A stretch of DNA of 64,000 nt from Terrisporobacter mayombei (GTDB lineage Bacteria; Bacillota; Clostridia; Peptostreptococcales; Peptostreptococcaceae), in contig NZ_JAHZMP010000001.1 of assembly GCF_020748465.1 (NCBI RefSeq), forward strand, positions 930,001 to 994,000, written 5' to 3'. Shown here piece after piece: positions 52,782-61,558 of this stretch (the stretch's first letter is position 1; every line of letters starts with the position of its first letter). The notes below the pieces were generated by a model. The model saw only the letters and a list, made by a program, of their open reading frames with translations, was not told where the DNA came from and searched no databases. A program made the translations under genes and the position numbers.

Positions 52782-52890
52782 TTGACAAAATATGTAAATT
52801 GATATATTATAATATTAACAATAAGATAATTAATAATTATATTTTGAAGATATAAATGAGTCAGAAGGCTTTAACCTTCTGACTTTTTTT
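52782..52890 (+). ncRNA. Candidate small RNA (promoter plus terminator, no gene)
   Basis: TTGACA (52782-52787) and TATTAT (52805-52810) are 17 bp apart. About 45 nt after the expected start, GTCAGAAGG pairs with CCTTCTGAC and is followed by T7 (52884-52890). A transcript of about 75 nt is implied, on the strand without any neighbouring gene. A nine-codon frame (MSQKALTF) lies across the hairpin; it may be incidental. Confidence 0.4.
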
Positions 52891-52975
52891 GTTTTCAAAT
52901 ATTTTTAACCCTTAGATATAGTAATTAATTAACTTAAATTGTATTCTTACTTTCCCCGAGTATGAATTATAAGTT

Positions 52976-53001
52976 TAAAGATGGTTTTTACCATCTTTTT
53001 T
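52976..53001. terminator. Terminator next to the SNF2 stop codon
   Basis: AAAGATGGT pairs with ACCATCTTT around TTT. A T6 run follows on the plus strand and a shorter T-rich stretch on the minus strand, where it would end the SNF2 transcript. Confidence 0.65.
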
Positions 53002-53006
53002 CTTGT

Positions 53007-55103
53007 TTATATATTTTCAAATAGATCAATAATTTCTTCTCTTGTTAGTTTTTTCAAAGATGAACTATTTTCTAAATTAGAATTTATTATATCTTCAATA
53101 AGTTCTTTTTTATAATCTTGCATAGCTATCACTTTTTCTTCTACAGTATTTTTAGAAATTAGTTTAATAACATCTACCACATTTTTTTGTCCAATTCTAT
53201 GTGCCCTATCGCTAGCTTGATTTTCACTTGCTGGATTGAACCAAGGATCAAAGTGAATTACCATAGACGCACTAGTTAAATTAAGTCCTGTTCCTCCTGC
53301 TTTCAATGATATTAAAAATACCCTCTTTGTATTACTATTGTTAAATTCTTCTACTAACTTTATTCGATCCTTCGCATCTGTTTTTCCATCTAAGTAAGAG
53401 TATGAAATATTTTCTTCTTCTAATCTTTTTTCTATAATTCGAAGAACTTTTGTAAATTGAGAAAATACCAATATTTTTCTATCGCTTTCTTGTCTTATAA
53501 GGTTAATTAATATTTCTAACTTTGAATTTTTACCTTTATAGTTTTTAACAATTATTTCTGGAGCAATACTTAGCTGTCTTAACTTTGTTAAATAAGAAAA
53601 AACAGTCATATTATCTTCATTGTTTTCTAAAATTCTTTTTTTTATTAAATTTACAAAACTTCTATATGCTCTTTTATGATCCTTATCCAACTCAACATAA
53701 AATTTATGCTCTATTTTATCTGGTAATTCATTAATAACTTCTTTTTTAGTTCTTCTAAGCATAAAAGGTTTTATTAAATTTTTTAGCTGACAGTGATTTT
53801 TTTCATTATTAACAAAGATAGTTTCAAATTTCTTCTTATTATATAAATATCCTGGCATGACAAAATCAAAAATTGACCAAAGCTCCATAAGGTTATTTTC
53901 TACAGGTGTTCCTGTTAAAGCAAATTTCACATTAGCATTTACTTCTTTAATTAATTTAGTAATTATAGAATCTGGATTTTTAATATTTTGTGCCTCATCT
54001 ATTATGCAATAATCAAATGTGATGTTTCTATATTTTTCCATGTCATTTTTATAAGTTCCATAACTGGTTAGTATAACATCATACTCCTTGTAGTTTTCTA
54101 ATATTTTTTCCCTTTGAGTTTTACTTCCATAAGCTATCCCTAATTTAATACCTGGTGTAAATTTTTCAAATTCACTTTCCCAGTTAAATATTAAAGAAGT
54201 TGGAGTTATAACTATTGATTTTTTATTTTTTTGTGAGAGTAAAAAAGCTAAAGTTTGTACAGTTTTACCAAGTCCCATTTCATCTGCCAATATTCCACCA
54301 AAGTTATAATTTGATAAAGTATTGAAAAATTCAAATCCTTCCACTTGATAATCTCTAAGATTTGCTTTTAAGTTATCTGGTACTTTTATATTTTTATTTA
54401 ATTTATTATATTTTTTTATTACGTTGTCTACATATTTTCTACCACTTATTAAAGTATCACTTTCACTTTCTAGCAATTTTCCTAAAAATATTGCTTTGTT
54501 ATCTGGTATTTTTATTTTTAGAAAATCACTATAAATACCCAATACATCTATAATTTGAAATATTTTTTCTAAGTCATTATCCTTTAGGTCAATATAACTG
54601 CCATCTGGCATAAGATGATACTTATATTTATCTTTATATGAATTATATATATTGGCATATTCATTTTCATCTATTCCATCAATATGTAAACTTGCACCTA
54701 AATTTCCACCTCTAGATTGACTTAATTCAAATATTACAGTAGGGTTTAATATTACATCTCCTTCTTCAAATTCTTCTTTAGTTTTGTCTCTTAGTTTTTT
54801 TATTCCTTCAAAAACTGAAGCCACCATGTGGGGACATACTTGAGTCCCCTTATTATTAAATACATTTTGGCAATCACAGCTAAGATTAGAAATTGTCCTA
54901 TTTTTAATATTTATACTTATCATAGAAGTATAGCTTCGTCTATGATGTTCATCAAATACTGTGGCATAAAACGTTGCTTCATTTCCTCTTGTATTTACAT
55001 AGTTATTGCTTACATAATTTCTCTTATATGATGCAAATCCACTATTGTATTTCAACTTATCTGTATATAATCTTAATATTTCACTAAGTTTATCTATTTC
55101 CAT
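53007..55103 (-). CDS. SNF2-family helicase with SWIM zinc finger
   Basis: 698 residues. A SWIM-type finger at about 70-95 (LSCDCQNVFNNKG, CPHM) precedes the SNF2 motor: motif I ILADEMGLGKTVQTLAFLLS near 272, motif II IIDEAQNIKNPDS near 368, motif III FALTGTPVENNLMELWSIFD, and helicase-C motifs LVFSQFTKV, LISLKAGGTGLNLTSA, and DRAHRIGQ near 640. This is shorter than the 1000-residue SNF2 proteins of many Firmicutes. It translocates on double-stranded DNA; its client is unknown. Single-gene unit, no restriction or defence partners seen. Confidence 0.9.
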   Translation of the reverse strand: MEIDKLSEILRLYTDKLKYNSGFASYKRNYVSNNYVNTRGNEATFYATVFDEHHRRSYTSMISINIKNRTISNLSCDCQNVFNNKGTQVCPHMVASVFEGIKKLRDKTKEEFEEGDVILNPTVIFELSQSRGGNLGASLHIDGIDENEYANIYNSYKDKYKYHLMPDGSYIDLKDNDLEKIFQIIDVLGIYSDFLKIKIPDNKAIFLGKLLESESDTLISGRKYVDNVIKKYNKLNKNIKVPDNLKANLRDYQVEGFEFFNTLSNYNFGGILADEMGLGKTVQTLAFLLSQKNKKSIVITPTSLIFNWESEFEKFTPGIKLGIAYGSKTQREKILENYKEYDVILTSYGTYKNDMEKYRNITFDYCIIDEAQNIKNPDSIITKLIKEVNANVKFALTGTPVENNLMELWSIFDFVMPGYLYNKKKFETIFVNNEKNHCQLKNLIKPFMLRRTKKEVINELPDKIEHKFYVELDKDHKRAYRSFVNLIKKRILENNEDNMTVFSYLTKLRQLSIAPEIIVKNYKGKNSKLEILINLIRQESDRKILVFSQFTKVLRIIEKRLEEENISYSYLDGKTDAKDRIKLVEEFNNSNTKRVFLISLKAGGTGLNLTSASMVIHFDPWFNPASENQASDRAHRIGQKNVVDVIKLISKNTVEEKVIAMQDYKKELIEDIINSNLENSSSLKKLTREEIIDLFENI

Positions 55104-55352
55104 TTTTACACCTTTTCCTTAAATATTTATTGTAATTTGTCATAAGCTAAATAGTTTATAATTTTTTATAAAAACAAAATATCATGAGATATTCCCCATG
55201 ATATTTCAATTTCTATAAAATTTAAATTTCCCTACTTTAATATTCGTTAATTTAAATTATACTCTTATTATTTTAAATCATTCAAGTAGTTATTATATTC
55301 TTTTTTCTTTTGACATCTCTTTAATTCATTGTTCATATGCAAATCAAGTAAT

Positions 55353-55484
55353 TTATTCCTTTGGTTTTTTTATTAATGCTAATACTCCTGCAATAATTAA
55401 AACTCCTGTTCCTATCCAGATCAATACTTCACCACAACTAGCAAAAGAAATGTCCCTTATACAAAAATCCAATATATTTTTCAT
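55353..55484 (-). CDS. Small single-span membrane protein, perhaps frameshifted
   Basis: A perfect AGGAGGTG precedes an ATG opening MKNILDFCIRDISFASCGEV with LIWIGTGVLIIAGVLALIKK and PKE. One membrane helix lies at about 20-38. If the A7 run at the end is read as A8, the frame continues NQRNKLLDLHMNNELKRCQK and KKEYNNYLNDLK to a stop at 55268, giving about 72 residues with a basic cytoplasmic tail. No family recognised. Confidence 0.55.
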   Translation of the reverse strand: MKNILDFCIRDISFASCGEVLIWIGTGVLIIAGVLALIKKPKE

Positions 55485-55567
55485 CTTTTGACACCTCCTT
55501 TTAGCTTATTGTAAAAAATGTTTTTAATTATTTAATTTAACTCTACTATATACTATGAATTCCATAA

Positions 55568-55601
55568 TAAAAAAATGACACCTGCATATTTTAGGTGTCA
55601 T
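55568..55601 (-). terminator. Terminator after the catalase-like gene
   Basis: ATGACACCT pairs with AGGTGTCAT around a 9-nt loop, with T7 on the minus strand. Confidence 0.87.
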
Positions 55602-55607
55602 CAATTT

Positions 55608-56600
55608 TCATATATTATCAAAATCTTCATCATTTGCTTCATATAATTCTTCCTTATTTCTATAATGTCTATATTTTGACATTTCCTTATAAATTTTTAT
55701 TCTTCCTTCATTAATATCTCCTATAGGCTTATGAGGAAGAAGACTATGACCTGGTGAAAAAGACATTCTTTCTGCCAAATCAAATCTTTTCTTAGTCGTA
55801 AATCTTTGTTTGGGAATTCTTATTTCTCCCAGCTTAATAAAAGGTGATTTATCTTCTTCCCACTCTATTGAAGCATCATTTATTGGTGTATATATATCAT
55901 TTTTATAAAATTGTACCATAAAATCAAACACTGCTTCTTCCCTATATAGATGTTTTTGCATATTTTCTGTAAGATAATTTTTTCCAAGTTTTTTAGGAAG
56001 CTTACTCTTATACATGGATCTTGGCACTATACTATATTTTACTATTTTATTACCAAACATATATGGGGTAGTACTGTAATATCTAATATCTAAAGGACTT
56101 GTATCATGTTTCATATTTTTTATAATATCAGTAATTACTTTGATATTTTTATCTTTTATTAATTTTCCCATAAAGATTATAGGTCTATATTTTGTTGTAT
56201 AATATATGGCGTCATAAATTAATTTTAGGGTGCCTATGGGCATGGTTTTCATACTAACTAATAGAAAATCTTGAGTAAATTTTTCATCATTTACACATTT
56301 ATCTCCATAAACATTTAATAATTTTATTGAAAATCCTCTAATATCCCTATATTTATCACTTCTTATTTTAGGACTTGAGTTAGATACTCTTATAAAAGCT
56401 TTGTAATAATCTCTGTTAAAGATACCTTCTCTATACTGCAAAGGTAAATTTCTATCCACAATGAAATAGCCTTTTAGAAGCCCTAAGCATTTTGGATGAG
56501 CATCTCTTCTTGTTAAACCTTTTGTGTAATCTTTATCTAATTTTTCTTTTAATAAACATATTATTTTTAAACTTAATTCATCGTTACTATATTTTCTCAA
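55608..56600 (-). CDS. Catalase-fold haem protein
   Basis: 330 residues from a TTG start behind AAAGGAGTAA. It matches the small catalase-like family: distal-site region RDAHPKCLGLLKGYFIV (His near 36), YKAFIRVSNSSPKIRSD near 70, RDIRGFSIKLL near 92, DFLLVSMKTMP near 117, and the end FSPGHSLLPHKPIGDINEGR. It is much shorter than true catalases (about 480 aa) and I could not place a clear proximal tyrosine motif. Relatives handle hydroperoxides of lipids. Function beyond the fold is inferred. Confidence 0.75.
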   Translation of the reverse strand: MRKYSNDELSLKIICLLKEKLDKDYTKGLTRRDAHPKCLGLLKGYFIVDRNLPLQYREGIFNRDYYKAFIRVSNSSPKIRSDKYRDIRGFSIKLLNVYGDKCVNDEKFTQDFLLVSMKTMPIGTLKLIYDAIYYTTKYRPIIFMGKLIKDKNIKVITDIIKNMKHDTSPLDIRYYSTTPYMFGNKIVKYSIVPRSMYKSKLPKKLGKNYLTENMQKHLYREEAVFDFMVQFYKNDIYTPINDASIEWEEDKSPFIKLGEIRIPKQRFTTKKRFDLAERMSFSPGHSLLPHKPIGDINEGRIKIYKEMSKYRHYRNKEELYEANDEDFDNI

Positions 56601-56666
56601 TTATTTTACTCCTTTACTAAAATTGTAAATAATACTTATTATTCCAATAATAGAAAAGAATAATTA

Positions 56667-56691
56667 CAAAAAAAGAAGGTATTTTACCTTC
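56667..56691 (-). terminator. Terminator after the MATE gene
   Basis: GAAGGTA pairs with TACCTTC around a short loop, with T8 on the minus strand, 5 nt after the stop codon. Confidence 0.85.
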
Positions 56692-56695
56692 CTTT

Positions 56696-58060
56696 CTATT
56701 TAGCTATTGCAATACTATTAAATTTAGCTTCATTATTCAAATCACTACTCTTTAGTTTTCTTGTATATATTATTATTCCAAATAAAGTGATTGCTTCTGT
56801 AATAGGTACAACAAACCATAAACTAGATCCACCAAATGCCATTGGTAAACTTAATACAAGAATGATGTTTAATAAAAACCCTCTTATAGCTGATATAAAA
56901 ATGGATGGTTTTTCTTTTCCCACAGATTGAAAATAATTACAAAATAATATATTAATATTCATAATACAGAAAGCACTTAAATAAGCTCTCACTGCTGGTA
57001 CCCCCATAGAAATAATATCTGCATTAGCTTTTACAAAAGCATATATTACCTCTTCTGTAAACATAAATACTACTACATATAATAAACATCCTATTGAAAT
57101 AGTAGTAAACATGGCATATTTTAAAACTGTATTTACACGCTTACTTTCATTAGCACCATAGTTAGTTGCTATTATAGGTTGACTAGCCTGACCAACACCA
57201 TTAAATAATGCCGTTCCAACTATTACGCAATTTGATATAATTCCATAAACTACTATTCCCATATCTCCTATATATTTTAAAATTTGAATATTGAATATAA
57301 ATATTACAAATCCAGCGGCAACTTCCATTAAGAAACTAGATCCACCACAACCGACTATCCTTTTTATTCTTTTTATTGATGCTTCTTTGAAAGATAGTTT
57401 TATTCTATTTTTCTTTGGCATAAAATGAGTCAAAAGAACTGTAACTGTTATTAAACTTCCTATAACTGTTGCTAAAGCTGCACCCATCATGCCCATATTC
57501 ATAGGGAATACAAAAATGTAATCTAATACTATATTTAATCCTGCTCCTACAAGTACTGATATCATAGCTAATTTCGGAGCTTTTTTATTACGGATTATTG
57601 GTGATAAAAAATTAGTTGCTATAAATACTGGCGTAAATATTGTTATACATCTCCCATATTGTAAAACTAAATCAATACTTTTTTCATTTGCTCCAAGGAA
57701 GTAAGAGATATTTTCTAAAAATATGTTTGTAAATATTGTAAATATTAGTCCTATTATTACTACTGCCACCAAGCTAGAAATAAAGTATTTATCTGACTCT
57801 TCTTTATTTCCCATCCCATCTTCCATGGAGATTAATATTCCCCCTCCAAGCCCAAACATAATACCTATACCGTTGTATACGGCAAAAAAAGGTAGGAAAA
57901 TATTTAATGCAGAAATACCTTCTGCTCCAACACCTTGGCCTATTATAAGAGTATCTGCCAATATGTAAATTGCTGTTACAAGTGTAGAACATATTGATGG
58001 TATTAGATAGTGATAAAAAACTTTTTTTTCATCATCTTTTAATAAATTTAATTTTTCCAT
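56696..58060 (-). CDS. MATE-family multidrug efflux transporter
   Basis: 454 residues; the start was set at MEKLNLLKDDEKK behind AGGAGGAGTTATA. Twelve helices are expected. Visible marks: YILADTLIIGQGVGAEGISA near 30-50, GLGGGILISMEDGMGNKEES, the second-half NGVGQASQPIIATNYGAN and FQSVGKEKPSIFISAIRG. This pattern is that of the clostridial DinF/CdeA-like MATE branch, which exports cationic drugs against sodium or protons. Expression appears to be controlled by the leader peptide and terminator in its 5' leader. Confidence 0.92.
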   Translation of the reverse strand: MEKLNLLKDDEKKVFYHYLIPSICSTLVTAIYILADTLIIGQGVGAEGISALNIFLPFFAVYNGIGIMFGLGGGILISMEDGMGNKEESDKYFISSLVAVVIIGLIFTIFTNIFLENISYFLGANEKSIDLVLQYGRCITIFTPVFIATNFLSPIIRNKKAPKLAMISVLVGAGLNIVLDYIFVFPMNMGMMGAALATVIGSLITVTVLLTHFMPKKNRIKLSFKEASIKRIKRIVGCGGSSFLMEVAAGFVIFIFNIQILKYIGDMGIVVYGIISNCVIVGTALFNGVGQASQPIIATNYGANESKRVNTVLKYAMFTTISIGCLLYVVVFMFTEEVIYAFVKANADIISMGVPAVRAYLSAFCIMNINILFCNYFQSVGKEKPSIFISAIRGFLLNIILVLSLPMAFGGSSLWFVVPITEAITLFGIIIYTRKLKSSDLNNEAKFNSIAIAK

Positions 58061-58087
58061 TATAACTCCTCCTATTTTATTAACAAT

Positions 58088-58124
58088 AAAAAACCAAATA
58101 AGCATGCTAAGTATACTTATTTGG
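58088..58124 (-). terminator. Attenuator hairpin in the MATE leader
   Basis: On the minus strand CCAAATAAG pairs with CTTATTTGG around a 13-nt loop and is followed by TTTTTTATTG, about 30 nt before the MATE start. It is an intrinsic terminator inside the 5' leader. Confidence 0.72.
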
Positions 58125-58170
58125 CTTGTTGTTTATATTTTATTTTTTGAACCATTAAATTATCTTGCAT
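58117..58170 (-). CDS. Candidate 17-residue leader peptide upstream of the MATE gene
   Basis: ATG opens MQDNLMVQKIKYKQQAK and then TAA. A second in-frame ATG lies at the sixth codon. The stop codon falls inside the left arm of the leader terminator, the same arrangement as ahead of the MutS2-like gene. No clear ribosome binding site precedes either ATG, and the second ATG lies in a potential stem, so translation is uncertain. Confidence 0.42.
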   Translation of the reverse strand: MQDNLMVQKIKYKQQAK

Positions 58171-58211
58171 TGCGATTATACGTTAAATATAATTCGCCAC
58201 TTGTAATGGCT
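58150..58211 (-). promoter_or_regulatory. Structured upstream part of the MATE leader
   Basis: On the minus strand AGCCATTA (58204-58211) pairs with TAATGGTT (58150-58157), enclosing a second hairpin formed by GCGAATTATA and TATAATCGC. The outer stem would cover the second leader ATG. The element is unusually GC-rich for the region. It matches no riboswitch class I could recall. Confidence 0.45.
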
Positions 58212-58359
58212 CTTTTAACAAAAACTATTCTAATATATTAAATTAATAAAGTCAACCTAAATTTTCCTTGTTAATCGTTAATTTGTTTTTTTCACCTTAT
58301 TAAGTACAAAAGCTCCAAATTAAAGAAAAGTAATAACTATAATATTAATAATTTAGATT

Positions 58360-58827
58360 CTAATCTCTTAAAGCTTTTATCTTTGCTGAAGTATTAAATC
58401 CTATGGCTAATGGTAAAAATGCTGACATTGGAATAAATACAAAACCTAAATCAACATTATTTATGATACAAAAAATTATATATGCCATTATACTCACAAG
58501 AATTAATTTTAAAAATACAAATAAGTCACCTGCTAATAGAAATGCTTGTTGTTGATTCTTTTTATTTTTTATATTCCCTATCCCCCATAAAGATGGATTT
58601 AAAAATACCATAGTAAACACTGCATATATTCCATAAGATATAGCCAATTTCCATAAGATACTTGTTTTTGATCCCATACCACCTATTTTTCCAGTAATCC
58701 CAAAAGATGTTGCTACCTCTTGTGGTATTCTCCCCCACATGACCGCCACATAAATTGATATTGCTATTAATGTAAATATTGTAAGTCCTTCAATCATTCT
58801 TTGCTTTTGTGTGAAAGCCATCTTCAT
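58360..58827 (-). CDS. DUF1648-like membrane protein
   Basis: 155 residues; the start was set at MKMAFTQKQR, eight bases after GGGGG. Four hydrophobic helices are visible. The DUF1648 motif appears near residues 30-50 as WGRIPQEVATSFGITGKIGG followed by MGSK (IP...A..F...G...G.GSK). Related to the N-terminal part of SdpI but without the SdpI C-terminal half. Function unknown. It is the first gene read from its own promoter region; no clear terminator follows before the MATE leader. Confidence 0.75.
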   Translation of the reverse strand: MKMAFTQKQRMIEGLTIFTLIAISIYVAVMWGRIPQEVATSFGITGKIGGMGSKTSILWKLAISYGIYAVFTMVFLNPSLWGIGNIKNKKNQQQAFLLAGDLFVFLKLILVSIMAYIIFCIINNVDLGFVFIPMSAFLPLAIGFNTSAKIKALRD

Positions 58828-58976
58828 ATTTTCATCCCCCTCAATTTTATTTAACATACAAGTATAATTTTACATTATATTATAAGTTTTAAAAAGGTGT
58901 TTTATTACAATATTACTTTTTTATATGTTGATTTTTTAAGATTTGACTAAAAATATTTTTATAGTTTGTAAAACAT

Positions 58977-59008
58977 AAAAAGCTAGATAGTATTATTACT
59001 ACCTAGCT
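58977..59008 (-). terminator. Terminator after the SPFH gene
   Basis: AGCTAG.TAGTA pairs with TACTA.CTAGCT, one mismatch, with a short T run on the minus strand just after the SPFH stop codon. Confidence 0.72.
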
Positions 59009-59015
59009 ATATATA

Positions 59016-59993
59016 TTAATTAATATTTCCACTATTCACAATAGGTTGAGCATCTTTATTTCCACAAAGTACTACTAATAAATTACTCACCATTGCTGCT
59101 TTTTTCTCATCATCCAATTTTACAATTTCATTTTCATTTAAAGAATTAAGAGCCATTTCTACCATACCAACAGCACCTTCTACAATTTTTTTACGTGCTG
59201 CAATAATTGCCTCAGCTTGTTGACGTTGAAGCATTGCAGCTGCAATTTCTGGAGCATAAGCTAAATGAGTTATTCTAACTTCGCACACTTCAAGTCCTGC
59301 CACATGAACTCTCGATTGTAGCTCTTCTTTTAATTTATCTGCAACTTCTTGAGAAGATCCTCTAAGTGTTTTTTCCTCTGATGCGTCATTAACGTCATAA
59401 GGATAAAGTCTTGCCACATTTCTAAGTGCCGTATCACATTGAATTGATAAATATGTTTTGTAGTTATCCACATTAAATACTGCTTTTGTAGGATTTATAA
59501 CTTTCCAGATTACTACTACTCCTATCATTATAGGGTTTCCCATTTCATCATTTACTTTTTGTATCCCATTATTTAATGTTAATGTTTTAAGAGATACTTT
59601 TTTTGTTGTAGATGTTATTGTAGCTTCAGACTTATTTTCATCCTCTTTTCCCTTAGCCATTCTTAATGTTGGTGATTCATATGTTGGATTTATAGCGCTA
59701 CAAAATGGATTTACAAAGTAAAAACCTTCCTTTGAAATTGTTCCATAGTAATTACCAAACAATACCAATACCATTGATTCATTAGGATTTAATATTTTTA
59801 ATCCGCAAAGCATAAAAATGCCAGCTATCAAGCATATAATTCCTAGTATTGTTGGAAATACTATATCTTTAATTATAGCAAAGTAAATTGCCACTGGAAA
59901 AATCAATATTAAAATTAAGCCAATAAGTAAACCCATCCAACCACTCATAGGTTTAAGTTCTTTTTCATTAAATTTGATTCTTTCTTCTATCAT
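59016..59993 (-). CDS. SPFH/band-7 family membrane protein
   Basis: 325 residues; the start was set at [14 protein letters not shown] behind AAGGAGGGGAAA. Two N-terminal helices (about 15-60) precede the SPFH domain (about 65-240): [30 protein letters not shown], and [20 protein letters not shown] near 235. A helical stretch [20 protein letters not shown] follows, as in YdjI/YbbK-like proteins. These proteins scaffold membrane microdomains. A short membrane protein gene lies 53 nt upstream on the same strand and is probably co-transcribed. Confidence 0.87.
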   Translation of the reverse strand: MIEERIKFNEKELKPMSGWMGLLIGLILILIFPVAIYFAIIKDIVFPTILGIICLIAGIFMLCGLKILNPNESMVLVLFGNYYGTISKEGFYFVNPFCSAINPTYESPTLRMAKGKEDENKSEATITSTTKKVSLKTLTLNNGIQKVNDEMGNPIMIGVVVIWKVINPTKAVFNVDNYKTYLSIQCDTALRNVARLYPYDVNDASEEKTLRGSSQEVADKLKEELQSRVHVAGLEVCEVRITHLAYAPEIAAAMLQRQQAEAIIAARKKIVEGAVGMVEMALNSLNENEIVKLDDEKKAAMVSNLLVVLCGNKDAQPIVNSGNIN

Positions 59994-60046
59994 AAATTTC
60001 CCCTCCTTAAAATAAAACGATATCCTGCAATCTTTCTTTGTTTTCA

Positions 60047-60235
60047 TTATTCTTTTACAAAAAACAAGTACGCTATTGTAAAAGCAATTTGCCAAAAGGT
60101 TAATACTATCCCTGTGGCATAATGTTTTGATATAAATAATTCATATATCCATACAACTATAAATAAAATTGTAAATATAATATATAAGAATAAAATAAAA
60201 TTATTGCTAGAAGATTTCTTTTTCCTTAAACTCAA
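60047..60235 (-). CDS. Small two-helix membrane protein upstream of the SPFH gene
   Basis: 62 residues from a TTG start, eight bases after GGGGG; the nearby ATG leads to a stop within ten codons. Basic N-terminus (MSLRKKKSSS), then helices at about 12-33 and 40-58. No family recognised. Position suggests a partner of the SPFH protein. Confidence 0.62.
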   Translation of the reverse strand: MSLRKKKSSSNNFILFLYIIFTILFIVVWIYELFISKHYATGIVLTFWQIAFTIAYLFFVKE

Positions 60236-60313
60236 TCATATTGCCCCCTAAATACAAAGTAACTTAAAAGTTATGTTGCAAGATATCATTAATTATATAT
60301 TATACTATATTAC

Positions 60314-60784
60314 TTACCATCGCAAATCTGCTTTAATATGGTTTGGAGTTAAAAATAAATTTAATGCTTCTTCTATACTCCTTGTTACTATATCACTATT
60401 TATAATTAGTTTACTGCAAGTACCTTCTCCTTCAATAACTGCAACAGAAAGTTTAGATTCTTTAAACATATCTATATCATTAAAACCATTTCCAATTGTT
60501 GCAGTAACCTTTCCTCCTAACTTTTTCACTAAATCACCTTTATGCTTTCCTACACATCCTGTTGGTACTGTAATTACTTTTAAATTTACTTTTTCACACT
60601 CTTCTTGTGCCATTCCATATGTATCTGCTGTAATAACATATATATTTATTATCTTTGACAATTCAGTTAGTTGATTTTTAATATTTTCTAAAATTCTTCC
60701 ATCTACAGCTATGGTTCCATTAAAATCAAAAACTAGATTCTCCAATTCCAAACTTTCTCTTCCTGGTATATCAATATTAATCAT
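60314..60784 (-). CDS. HAD-type phosphatase, soluble P-type-ATPase-like (COG4087)
   Basis: 156 residues; ATG eight bases after GGGG. Motif I LVFDFNGTIAVDG carries the nucleophilic Asp (DFNGT in place of DKTGT), motif II YVITADTYG, motif III lysine in CVGKHKGDLVKKL, and motif IV ATIGNGFNDIDMFKES. It corresponds to an isolated phosphorylation domain of a P-type ATPase without membrane helices. Its substrate is unknown. It begins 24 nt after pstB on the same strand, so it is probably the last gene of the phosphate operon. Confidence 0.83.
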   Translation of the reverse strand: MINIDIPGRESLELENLVFDFNGTIAVDGRILENIKNQLTELSKIINIYVITADTYGMAQEECEKVNLKVITVPTGCVGKHKGDLVKKLGGKVTATIGNGFNDIDMFKESKLSVAVIEGEGTCSKLIINSDIVTRSIEEALNLFLTPNHIKADLRW

Positions 60785-60808
60785 CACATCATCCCCACTT
60801 TTTATATT

Positions 60809-61558
60809 TTATGTCCCCATATATTGAATATATTCTTTGCTCAAAGTTTTTTTTGGAGAATTAAAAAATTCTTCTGACTTTCCTATTTCAATAATTTCTC
60901 CATTATCCATAAAAATAATATTATCACCTATTCTTTTGGCTTGAGCTAAATTATGTGTAACTATTACTATAGTATATTTATCCTTTAACTCCTTCAACAT
61001 TTCTTCAATAAACATGGTATTTTTCACATCTAAGGCAGAACACGGTTCATCTAACAATATTATTTTGGGCTTAACGCTTAAACATCTTGCAATTGATAAA
61101 CGTTGCTTTTGACCACCTGATAATTTTCCTGCAAACATATGAAGGTTATCTTTTACTTCATCATACAACTTAGTTTGTTTAAGTAATTCTATTTTTCTTT
61201 TTTCTATTTCTTTATTATCGTAATTATTATGATATTTTAAAGCATATGTAAGATTTTTTTCTATGGAAAAAGGAAAAATCGTAGGATTTTGAAAAACTAA
61301 TCCAATTTTAGTTCTTAAACTTTGCAAAGGTATATCATTAAAATTTATTCCATCAATAATAATATTCCCTTCTATTTTCCCGCCTTCTTCTTCAATAATT
61401 CTATTAAGAGATTTTAATAATGATGATTTTCCACATCCTGACTGCCCAAGAATAACTGTTATTTCTTTTTCTTTTATACTAAAATTAATATTCTTTAATA
61501 TTCTTTTTTTCCCAAAAATAACATTTAAGTTTTCAACATTTAAAACATCTTTTTCCAT
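60809..61558 (-). CDS. pstB: Phosphate ABC transporter ATP-binding protein PstB
   Basis: 249 residues; the start was set at MEKDVLNVENL, which overlaps the pstA end by 19 nt. Walker A GQSGCGKSS near 33, Q-loop GLVFQNPTIFPFSI, signature KLSGGQKQR near 140, Walker B KIILLDEPCSALD near 158 and H-loop IVTHN. The CSALD form is typical of PstB. It drives phosphate import with PstA and PstC. No phoU follows; a HAD phosphatase gene takes that place. Confidence 0.9.
   Translation of the reverse strand: MEKDVLNVENLNVIFGKKRILKNINFSIKEKEITVILGQSGCGKSSLLKSLNRIIEEEGGKIEGNIIIDGINFNDIPLQSLRTKIGLVFQNPTIFPFSIEKNLTYALKYHNNYDNKEIEKRKIELLKQTKLYDEVKDNLHMFAGKLSGGQKQRLSIARCLSVKPKIILLDEPCSALDVKNTMFIEEMLKELKDKYTIVIVTHNLAQAKRIGDNIIFMDNGEIIEIGKSEEFFNSPKKTLSKEYIQYMGT

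Noticed and set aside
53007..55103. SNF2 helicase as part of a phage-defence island
   Set aside because: No nuclease, methylase or other defence gene lies beside it; neighbours are DUF4397 and catalase-like genes.
58117..58211. Known riboswitch (purine, preQ1, guanidine, TPP) before the MATE gene
   Set aside because: The conserved cores of these classes are not present; only the hairpins and leader frame can be supported.
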